A stretch of DNA of 13,317 bases. It comes from an uncultured Collinsella sp. (GTDB lineage Bacteria > Actinomycetota > Coriobacteriia > Coriobacteriales > Coriobacteriaceae). Below the pieces are notes generated by a model. The model was given only the letters and a program-made list of their open reading frames with translations, had not been told where the DNA came from and ran no database searches. The translations under genes were made by a program, and so were the position numbers. Positions within the stretch are counted from its first letter, which is position 1. Each line of letters starts with the position of its first letter. Positions 1 to 6,216 of the stretch are shown piece after piece. The DNA is taken from NCBI GenBank assembly GCA_900545875.1, contig URAQ01000019.1, positions 1-13,317 on the forward strand, in the 5' to 3' direction.

Positions 1-856
1 TGGTGCGCCCGCCAATCCCGTCGTGCGGAATCTTGCCCACAAGCTCCTTAATGATGTCCATGGCCTGCGTGACCTCGGCGCAACGCACCTGGCAGCGGGC
101 ATAGCAATCGCCATCGGTAGCAACGATGGGCTCAAACGCGGCCAAGTCCGCATAGGCGCCGTCACCGAACATGCGCACGTCGTAGTCCACGCCCGAGGCG
201 CGGCCGAACGGACCGACCATCGAAAGCTCCAGCGCGTCTTTCTTACTAATCACGCCCACGCCATGCAGGCGCTCGCCGCAGCTGTTGTCGTCCAAAAACG
301 TATGCACCAGGGCCTCGTAGTCAGGACGCATGGCATCGAGCGTCTGGACAATGCCCGCCAGCTCGGAGTCCTCGATATCGTGCTTAAGGCCGCCGATCTC
401 GTTAATCGACAGAATCACGCGCCCGCCGCAAGTGCTCTCAAAAATCTTGAGTATCTGCTCGCGCAGGGTCCATGACCGATAGAACAGCGCCTCGAAGCCA
501 AAGGCGTCGGCGAGCAGGCCCAGCCACAGCAGATGCGAGTGAATGCGCGAAAGCTCGTGCAGAATGGTGCGGATATACTGCACGCGACCAGGCACCTCGA
601 TTCCGAGCATGCGCTCGCAGGCGCTGGCATAGCCGCAGCTGTGGCCCACGGCGCAGATGCCGCAGATGCGCTCGGCGATGTAGCCAAACTGATGCATGTC
701 GCGCTTTTCGGTGAGTTTCTCGAGCCCGCGGTGCACAAAGCCGATCTGAGGAATTGCCTCGATGACGCGGTCATCCTCGATCACCAGGTCCAGATGAAGC
801 GGCTCGGGCAGCACCGGGTGCTGCGGGCCAAACGGAATAACGGAGCGATGTGCCAT
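1..856 (-). CDS. Group 4 [NiFe]-hydrogenase large (catalytic) subunit, EchE/HycE/NuoD-like, C-terminus outside window
   Basis: This is the catalytic subunit that carries the Ni-Fe centre for H2 evolution or oxidation in a membrane-bound energy-converting hydrogenase. Translating the minus strand from the ATG at 856 gives 285 codons open to the window edge. The N-terminus has the group 4 signature GPQHPVLPEPLHL (about residues 10-22). The L1 nickel-binding motif RICGICAVGH is at residues 63-72, with Cys65 and Cys68 as expected terminal ligands. The second Ni-binding CxxC near the C-terminus lies beyond position 1 and cannot be checked. A Shine-Dalgarno AGGAGG (867-872) lies inside the end of the preceding gene, whose stop is 5 bp upstream of this start. 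The NuoC-like domain is a separate protein here, as in Ech and unlike HycE of Escherichia coli. The reading frame is intact over everything visible. Group 4 membership is clear; the exact subgroup (Ech versus Hyc/Hyf) is inferred. Confidence 0.93.
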   Translation of the reverse strand, partial: MAHRSVIPFGPQHPVLPEPLHLDLVIEDDRVIEAIPQIGFVHRGLEKLTEKRDMHQFGYIAERICGICAVGHSCGYASACERMLGIEVPGRVQYIRTILHELSRIHSHLLWLGLLADAFGFEALFYRSWTLREQILKIFESTCGGRVILSINEIGGLKHDIEDSELAGIVQTLDAMRPDYEALVHTFLDDNSCGERLHGVGVISKKDALELSMVGPFGRASGVDYDVRMFGDGAYADLAAFEPIVATDGDCYARCQVRCAEVTQAMDIIKELVGKIPHDGIGGRT

Positions 857-861
857 GGACC

Positions 862-1605
862 TTACGCCTCCTTTTTCTGCTTGTCGCGGGCGACCTTGGC
901 GGCAAGCGCCGCGCGGACCTTGGCCGCTTTCTCGGGATCCATGGCGGCGAGCTTTGCCTCCATCTCGGCGGCCTTGAGCGCGGCCTTCGCAGCAGCCTCA
1001 TCGTGCTGAGCATCGGAGCCGGCAGCCGCAGCGGGCTGAGCAGCGACGCCCGCGGCGTCGCCGGCGCTCGCCACAGCCGAAGCATCGCCGGCACTCGCAG
1101 CGCTCTCCCCTGCAGCAGCCGCAGCCGCGGCGGCCTTCTCGGCAGCGGCCTTGCGCGCCTTGGCCTCGGCGGCGGCACGCACCTTCATGGCTTTCTCGCG
1201 CGCGGCCTTCACCTCGGGCGTGATAACGCTCATGGGTTCGGCAGTCGAGACCTGGTAGAAAAAGCCCTTAAAGTCAATCTGCATATCGGTGATGGCAAGA
1301 CCAAACAGGTCGTGCGTTTCGTTTTCAAACGGGAATACCGCCGGATAGTACGAGCTGATGGACGGAATCTCCTGGTACTGGTCGATGCCCTCAACCACCA
1401 GGTTCTCGATCGCATAGCTGCCGTCCTGCGCAATATGCTCCTGAGCAGCACGAACGTCGATAAACGTATAGACCAAGCGATACGATCCGTCGTCCACACA
1501 GCGCTCGGCATGCATCTGCACAAAGCGCGCGCCGACGCCCTTGAGCGCCTGGACATGTGACAGGAGCTCATCGATCCCGACGGTAGTATAGATAGCCTTT
1601 TGCAT
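862..1605 (-). CDS. NuoC/EchD-like hydrogenase subunit with long Ala-rich C-terminal extension
   Basis: This 247-residue protein is a soluble subunit of the membrane hydrogenase and corresponds to the 30-kDa (NuoC) subunit of complex I, which packs against the catalytic large subunit. The core covers about residues 1-128. It contains the family signature FENETHDLFGL at residues 93-103, matching the E-R-E-x-x-D-x-F-G pattern of NuoC. Residues about 131-247 are a low-complexity tail of Ala, Lys, Glu and Arg, with an Ala/Gly/Ser-rich middle and strongly helical charged ends, which NuoC and EchD proteins usually lack. Its ATG overlaps the stop of the upstream small-subunit gene by one base (TAATG), and a strong Shine-Dalgarno (AAAGGAGGGC, 1611-1620) precedes it, so translational coupling is likely. 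The large-subunit gene starts 5 bp after its stop. The subunit assignment is secure from motif plus context; the tail's role is unknown. Confidence 0.88.
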   Translation of the reverse strand: MQKAIYTTVGIDELLSHVQALKGVGARFVQMHAERCVDDGSYRLVYTFIDVRAAQEHIAQDGSYAIENLVVEGIDQYQEIPSISSYYPAVFPFENETHDLFGLAITDMQIDFKGFFYQVSTAEPMSVITPEVKAAREKAMKVRAAAEAKARKAAAEKAAAAAAAAGESAASAGDASAVASAGDAAGVAAQPAAAAGSDAQHDEAAAKAALKAAEMEAKLAAMDPEKAAKVRAALAAKVARDKQKKEA

Positions 1606-2192
1606 TACTCGCCCTCCTTTGCAGCGGCGGGCGCGTCGCCGGCCGCGGACGTCCCAGCAGGCGCATCGTCAGCCCCGGCCCCCGCAGCCACAAACCCGCC
1701 CTCGCCCAGCTCAACGCCACCATCCCAGGTAGCGGCGCCGCCCACGGTAAGCGGATCGCCGCCAGCACGCATCACGGCCTCCTTCTGATCCAGGATGCCG
1801 CACGCCTCCACGATGGCATCGATCACCGTCTCGGGGCGAACGGCGCACCCGGGCGCGTACACATCCACGGGAATCGCGCGGTCCACGCCGCCGATCACGT
1901 TATAGGCATCGCGAAACACGCCGCCCGAGCACGCGCAGATACCGCATGCCACCACACACTTGGGCTCGAGCATCTGGTTGTAGATCTGGCGCACGACAGG
2001 CAGGTTCTGGGCATTGACCGACCCCGTCACCAAAAAGATATCCGCATGCTTGGGGTTGCCGGTGTTGACCACGCCAAAGCGCTCCGCATCGAACAGCGGC
2101 GTGAGCGAGGCCAGCACCTCGATATCACATCCGTTGCAGCTCGAACCGTCGTAATGAATAACCCACGGCGAGCGCGACATTTTATGATCCAT
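1605..2192 (-). CDS. Hydrogenase small Fe-S subunit, EchC/HycG/NuoB-like
   Basis: This 195-residue subunit carries the proximal [4Fe-4S] cluster that passes electrons to or from the Ni-Fe subunit. The expected cysteines are present: SSCNGCDIE (Cys19, Cys22), GICACSGG (Cys86 is the canonical position; Cys83 and Cys88 are extra) and APGCAVRPE (Cys116). In most homologues the last motif reads PGCPPRPE, so P-P is replaced by A-V here. The conserved fold ends near residue 145. Residues about 150-195 are a Gly/Ala/Asp-rich tail of low complexity, echoing the tail on the next gene product. The start ATG at 2192 has a Shine-Dalgarno GGAGG (2200-2204) seven bases upstream that overlaps the TAG stop of the membrane-subunit gene, indicating coupling. 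An in-frame ATG at codon 5 is a less likely start. Confidence 0.92.
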   Translation of the reverse strand: MDHKMSRSPWVIHYDGSSCNGCDIEVLASLTPLFDAERFGVVNTGNPKHADIFLVTGSVNAQNLPVVRQIYNQMLEPKCVVACGICACSGGVFRDAYNVIGGVDRAIPVDVYAPGCAVRPETVIDAIVEACGILDQKEAVMRAGGDPLTVGGAATWDGGVELGEGGFVAAGAGADDAPAGTSAAGDAPAAAKEGE

Positions 2193-2204
2193 GGATGCCG
2201 CCTC

Positions 2205-5087
2205 CTAAATAAAAACGTCGACGAGGATGGGCATAAGGTTGAGCAGGCCAAACACCAGCGCCACGCCCCATCCGAGCCTAAAGCAGCTGCGCCAGGTGCT
2301 GCGTGCGAAGGTGTTGTCGATCAGCACCTCGACAAAATACGTCGCAGCCATCACGACCAGGGCTACGACCCAGCTCACCGGGTTGTCCCAAACAAAGAAC
2401 ATGCCCACCCACATCAAAAACAGCACGGTCTCGCACCAGTGCATAAGGGTCATCTTGGCCAGCGTGCCGCCGCTCATCTCGGTGGCGACGCCCTGGACGA
2501 TCTCCTGATGCGCGTGATGCGAGTACGAAAGGTCAAACGGCGACTTGCGCAGCTTGATGGTGAGCACCGCGAGCAGCGCGAGGAAAATGGGCGCGCTGTA
2601 CACGATGATGGGGGCCGACTGCCCCGTCACGGCGATGGAATCGAAGCTGTCGGTGGCAAGGTACAGGCCCACGCTCATCAGCAAAACGGCGGGCTCGTAA
2701 CTCATGACCTGCAGCAGCTCACGGTCGGCGCCGACCTGGGCAAACGGGCTTTGCGTCGAGGCGGACGCCAACACCACAAAGATCGCAGCGAGGGTCACCA
2801 TAAAAGCGCACAACAGCGTGTTGGAACCCGACACAAAGATGCCGCCGCCCACCACGGTAAAGATGAGCGCGCACGCCATGTAGGTATCGTCCATGGTGTT
2901 TACGCTGGCGGGGGCCTTGCGCAGCAGCTTGGCCACATCGTAGAAAGGCTGGAGCAGGCGCGGGCCCACGCGGCCCTGCATGCGGGCCGAAAGTTTGCGG
3001 TCAACGCCGTCGATCAGGCCACCCACAAGCGGCGCCAGTAAGGCAAATGCCACGGTGCCAATAAAAATGCCCACGACGCCCGAACCTTCAAAATACTTGC
3101 CGCGCAGCACCGAGGGCGCACTCATGGCAAGTCGCTCGGGCCCAATCCACGCGCAACACAGCAGCGCAAACAAGATAATGCTGCAGCACACGACGCTACC
3201 CGCGGGGCCAATACGCTTCTCGCCAAGGGCGTCCTCCGAGTACCAATTGCGCTTTTCGGCCTTCACCTCGTGTCCCATCGAGCCGCGGAAATGGCGATAT
3301 TTGTCGGTCCCCACGCCCGAAAGGTACACGTTGACGTGCGGTTTGTTGCTCACGCGGAATGAAGTCAGCAGCACCACGGCGATAAACGCCACGATAACCA
3401 CCATCAGGTACATGGCGTCCTTGCCAATAACGTACGGCACGCGGCCAAACACCATGGCCAAGTAAGGCGACACCAGACCGCTCGAGATAACCGGGAACGC
3501 CACGCAGCACAGAATCAGCAGCGCGGCGATGGTGTTGAGGGCCATCCATTCGGTCTTATGGACATTGACCTCAACGTTTTGAGCCGTGGGGTCGACGCCC
3601 GAAAGCTTGGCAAGCCACTTGCCCCAGAAGAAGAAGGTCGCGGCCGAGCCAAAGGCAAGTACCATGATCATGAGCACGTTGCCGGTCTGCGCGAACGCCA
3701 CCAGAGCGCCCCACTTGGACACGAGCATGCCAAACGGCGCCACAAACATGCCCATGATGCCCAGCATCATCAGGCGCGTCAGGTGCGGCATGCGGCTGAA
3801 CATACCGTCCATGTCCTCGATATTGCGGCTGCCGATATGATGCTCGGCCGTGCCCACGCACAGGAACAGCAGCGACTTTGCCACCGTGTGGAACAGGATC
3901 AGGAAGATGGCCGCCCATACGGCCTCGGGCGCGCCGACACCCAAGCAAGCACTGATGAGGCCCAAGTTGGAAATGGTGGAGTACGCGAGCACGCGCTTGG
4001 CATTGCTCTGCGAGATGGCCATAAGGGCAGCGAGCAAAAACGTGATGGCGCCCACGCTCGTGACCATAAAGCCGGTCACGGGATAGATGGCATAGAGCGG
4101 GCTCAGCTTGACCATCAGGAACACGCCGGCTTTGACCATGGTTGACGAGTGCAGCAGGGCGCTCGTGGGCGTGGGGGCAACCATGGCACCCAACAGCCAA
4201 GTGTGGAACGGCATCTGTGCGGCCTTGGTGAGCGCGGCGAGCGACAACAGGATGACCGGCATCACCAGCAGCGCGGACTGCGCGGTTCCGGCGCCGGAAA
4301 GCTCAATCATGCCCGAGATGGTCAGCGGCATGCCGTTAACGTGCAGGTACATGAGTCCGGCCAAAAACGCGATGCCGCCCAGCATGTTGAGGATGATCTG
4401 GTTAAAGGCGTTCTTGATGGCCTCGGGCGTGCGCGTATAGCCAATCATAAGGAACGAGCACACGGTGGTGATTTCCCAGCCGCAGAACAGCCACTCAAGG
4501 TTGTCGCTCGTCACGATGACGAACATGGCCGAGAGGAACAGGAACATAAGCGCCAGGAACTGCGGACAACGGTCGGGCGCGGTCTGCCCGCGCAGCGCGG
4601 CCTCGTGCTCATCATGGGCCTGGAAGTCCTTCATGTAGCCCAAAGCGTAGATACAGATAAGGCTGCCGACGATGCCGATGGCGAGGACCATGATCACGCT
4701 CATGTAGTCTAGGTAGAGCGGCGTCGCCGTGACGGCTTCGGCCGCAGGCAGCGTCATGGCCGCAAAGACGAGCGAGCCCACCAGCTGGACTATGCCGAGC
4801 ACCGTGGTAAGCACGCTCTTATATTTGTGCGCGTTGTACAGGATGACGGCGCACAGAATTACGTCGATGACGGAGCTGATGATCGAGAGCGCATGCGAGG
4901 TACCGGGGGCAATCTCAAAGCTCTGCGGACCCGTGCAAAAAAACATGACGGCGACTACAACTGTCACCGCCATGATAATGCCGGAGCCTATGAGTCCCAC
5001 CGCATCGCGGGCGCGGTCACCGCGCGCGAGCAGCATGCCCAGCGCCGGTACCAGCGGAAACAGGGTAAGGAAATACAGTAGCGTCAT
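2205..5087 (-). CDS. Fused hydrogenase membrane subunit: NuoL/EchA-like antiporter module joined to NuoH/EchB-like module
   Basis: This 960-residue polytopic membrane protein should form the ion-translocating arm of the hydrogenase. Residues 1 to about 600 match the Mrp-antiporter/NuoL/HycC family. The likely proton-path residues are Glu204 (CGWEITTVCSF), Lys288 (LTKAAQMPFHTW), Lys319 (STMVKAGVF), Lys364 (NAKRVLAYST) and Lys404 (HTVAKSLLF). Residues about 670-960 match NuoH/HycD/EchB: DRKLSARMQGRVGP (696-709), QVGADRELLQVMSYEP (784-799) and SPFDLSYSHHAHQE (849-862) followed by TEMSG (869-873). The two parts are normally separate proteins of about 640 and 290 residues, and this length is their sum. 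The joint lies around residues 580-670, partly a polar loop (about 590-628). The reading frame is continuous with no stop, so this is a real fusion in this sequence. The ATG at 5087 has a Shine-Dalgarno GGGGGAG (5095-5101). It is the first gene of the operon; the order membrane, NuoB, NuoC, NuoD follows ech clusters. Confidence 0.93.
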   Translation of the reverse strand: MTLLYFLTLFPLVPALGMLLARGDRARDAVGLIGSGIIMAVTVVVAVMFFCTGPQSFEIAPGTSHALSIISSVIDVILCAVILYNAHKYKSVLTTVLGIVQLVGSLVFAAMTLPAAEAVTATPLYLDYMSVIMVLAIGIVGSLICIYALGYMKDFQAHDEHEAALRGQTAPDRCPQFLALMFLFLSAMFVIVTSDNLEWLFCGWEITTVCSFLMIGYTRTPEAIKNAFNQIILNMLGGIAFLAGLMYLHVNGMPLTISGMIELSGAGTAQSALLVMPVILLSLAALTKAAQMPFHTWLLGAMVAPTPTSALLHSSTMVKAGVFLMVKLSPLYAIYPVTGFMVTSVGAITFLLAALMAISQSNAKRVLAYSTISNLGLISACLGVGAPEAVWAAIFLILFHTVAKSLLFLCVGTAEHHIGSRNIEDMDGMFSRMPHLTRLMMLGIMGMFVAPFGMLVSKWGALVAFAQTGNVLMIMVLAFGSAATFFFWGKWLAKLSGVDPTAQNVEVNVHKTEWMALNTIAALLILCCVAFPVISSGLVSPYLAMVFGRVPYVIGKDAMYLMVVIVAFIAVVLLTSFRVSNKPHVNVYLSGVGTDKYRHFRGSMGHEVKAEKRNWYSEDALGEKRIGPAGSVVCCSIILFALLCCAWIGPERLAMSAPSVLRGKYFEGSGVVGIFIGTVAFALLAPLVGGLIDGVDRKLSARMQGRVGPRLLQPFYDVAKLLRKAPASVNTMDDTYMACALIFTVVGGGIFVSGSNTLLCAFMVTLAAIFVVLASASTQSPFAQVGADRELLQVMSYEPAVLLMSVGLYLATDSFDSIAVTGQSAPIIVYSAPIFLALLAVLTIKLRKSPFDLSYSHHAHQEIVQGVATEMSGGTLAKMTLMHWCETVLFLMWVGMFFVWDNPVSWVVALVVMAATYFVEVLIDNTFARSTWRSCFRLGWGVALVFGLLNLMPILVDVFI

Positions 5088-5127
5088 ACCATCACTCCCC
5101 CATGCAAAAACGCTGCAATTGTTTAAC

Positions 5128-5133
5128 GTTATA
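5128..5133 (-). promoter_or_regulatory. Possible -10 element for the hydrogenase operon
   Basis: On the minus strand TATAAC lies about 40 bp upstream of the hydrogenase start codon, giving a short leader. No good -35 hexamer sits 16-18 bp upstream of it, where the sequence is GC-rich, so if it is real it may need an activator. The assignment rests on a single hexamer. Confidence 0.35.
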
Positions 5134-5135
5134 GC

Positions 5136-5179
5136 TCAATTGAGGAGTAGCGGCGGCAGGTTTTCGGTCAATTGGGGAG
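5136..5179. repeat. Direct repeat TCAATTGRGGAG, possible operator upstream of hydrogenase operon
   Basis: TCAATTGAGGAG at 5136-5147 and TCAATTGGGGAG at 5168-5179 differ at one base. Their starts are 32 bp apart, close to three helical turns. The proximal copy is also part of a perfect 10-bp palindrome CTCAATTGAG (5135-5144) that adjoins the candidate -10. This is the expected layout for a pair of regulator sites, but no regulator can be named. Confidence 0.4.
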
Positions 5180-5336
5180 TTTTAGGCGTACGGGGTAAGG
5201 AGTCTGTCCTCATTGGAGTAGAGGGGCAACGTTTCCTTACCGCGGCGACAGGCGCGCGGGCCGCTGCGCGGTTTATTGGCCACGTTGGAGAATGTCCCGA
5301 TAGGCTCGCACCGGTCCAAAAAGTTGGCGCGGCAAG

Positions 5337-5359
5337 AAAAATGCGCCCCTGTGGGCGCA
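5337..5359 (-). terminator. Intrinsic terminator of the double-HTH gene
   Basis: On the minus strand a 7-bp stem TGCGCCC/GGGCGCA with a 4-base loop (5342-5359) is followed directly by five T residues (5337-5341). It lies just after the stop codon of the HTH gene at 5372 and separates that gene from the downstream hydrogenase operon. Confidence 0.8.
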
Positions 5360-5371
5360 CCATCCCGTTTG

Positions 5372-5767
5372 CTATTCCGCCTTTTTAACGCGCGGCTTGC
5401 GACCGCGCGGCTTATCGACCAGTGCGGACTCACCGCTCTCGCGGTACTGACGGCACCAAGCCTTGACCGAAGACTCGCTGGGAATCTTGTGCTTGATCAT
5501 GGCCTCGCGAACCGTCAAGCCGTTTTCCAGACGGTCCTTAACCACAGCGAGCTTTACGTCGTACGAATAGGTGTGATGATGCGAACCGGCATTGAGAACG
5601 GCGTCGGCACCGCCCACGGCATACGCGCGGGCCCACTGACGAGCCGTGGCCTGGGGAATGCCAAGCTCCGCGGCGAGAGCGCGATGACCGACCCCCTCTT
5701 GGAGGATCTCGACGGCGCGCTGCCTAACCTCGGGCGCATGCGTGCGAGTCCTAGTTGCTTCCGACAT
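5372..5767 (-). CDS. Double helix-turn-helix protein, IS3/IS150 OrfA-like, no transposase partner
   Basis: This predicted DNA-binding protein has 131 residues from the ATG at 5767; a GTG nine bases upstream at 5776 is an alternative start, and neither has a strong Shine-Dalgarno. It contains two tandem helix-turn-helix modules of the kind found in IS150 InsJ/IS3-family OrfA. Module one spans about residues 11-56 (RALAAELGIPQATARQWARA). Module two spans about 68-115 (TVREAMIKHKIPSESSVKAW). The C-terminus KPRGRKPRVKK (119-129) resembles an AT-hook. In IS elements such a protein is followed by a DDE integrase OrfB, but the downstream 285 bp holds only a terminator and the hydrogenase promoter region, and no terminal inverted repeats are evident. 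It is therefore either an IS remnant or, given its intact frame and its own terminator, a stand-alone regulator. Its function is not established. Confidence 0.8.
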   Translation of the reverse strand: MSEATRTRTHAPEVRQRAVEILQEGVGHRALAAELGIPQATARQWARAYAVGGADAVLNAGSHHHTYSYDVKLAVVKDRLENGLTVREAMIKHKIPSESSVKAWCRQYRESGESALVDKPRGRKPRVKKAE

Positions 5768-5776
5768 ACCTGCCAC

Positions 5777-6105
5777 TTCTTAGCCTTAGCCGTTAATCTG
5801 CTTTCTTACGTGCAAGTTAGATAGTAGCATTTTACTGTTTGCTCAAAGCAGTTAATTAAAATAGACGCGGCGTTATCTGGGCATTTGGCACCAAATTACG
5901 ACATTTCTTTATCGATTATTTACGCTGGTAGCTGACTCGCAGCTAACCGTCATTCGCTTGTCAACAAAATTGGCATCTCTTTATGTCCTTTGGTATAGAG
6001 GATATAGTTATTAACCCCTCCCCCAATATTTTTGAGTGATCTGCAAGGCAGTAGACGTCCTCACTCCTCATGATTACCGCGCATTGCCATTCATCGGAGC
6101 AAAAC
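5777..6105. other. AT-rich gene-free stretch
   Basis: About 330 bp between the HTH gene and the ene-reductase terminator are markedly more AT-rich than either side. The stretch contains the possible HTH-gene promoter and a short inverted repeat, TAGCTG-actcg-CAGCTA (5929-5945). The only open frame, 60 codons on the minus strand (5961-6143), lacks a recognisable domain and runs into the terminator stem. No gene or RNA is supported here. Confidence 0.5.
5818..5846 (-). promoter_or_regulatory. Possible promoter of the double-HTH gene
   Basis: On the minus strand TTGAGC (5841-5846) and TATCTA (5818-5823) are separated by exactly 17 bp in an AT-rich stretch about 50 bp upstream of the start codon. 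An imperfect palindrome, ACTGTTTGCTCAAAGCAGT (5834-5852, 6 of 9 positions paired), covers the -35 and could be an operator. Both hexamers are only moderate matches. Confidence 0.35.
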
Positions 6106-6141
6106 AAAAAGGGCGGGACCTGCTGCGCTTGCAGGCCCCGC
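6106..6141 (-). terminator. Intrinsic terminator of the ene-reductase gene
   Basis: On the minus strand an 11-bp stem (6113-6123 with 6131-6141, one G-U pair, 7-base loop) is followed by CC and a run of five T residues (6106-6110). It lies about 75 bp downstream of the oxidoreductase stop codon. Confidence 0.85.
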
Positions 6142-6216
6142 ACCGGTTGACACCCGACGGGACACAGCCGGGCGAGACGGATCCGTGCTACCGCCCCGCC
6201 TGGCCGCGATGTTCAA

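Noticed and set aside
2046..3041. Long plus-strand open frame of 331 codons
   Set aside because: It is antisense to the hydrogenase genes, has His/Arg-rich composition typical of a GC-rich shadow frame, and has no recognisable domain.
5088..5371. Remnant of an IS OrfB transposase downstream of the HTH gene
   Set aside because: I looked for DDE-integrase motifs in the open frames here and found none; the stretch holds only a terminator and a promoter-like region.
5961..6143. Small minus-strand gene of 60 codons
   Set aside because: No Shine-Dalgarno or domain, and the frame begins inside the stem of the ene-reductase terminator.
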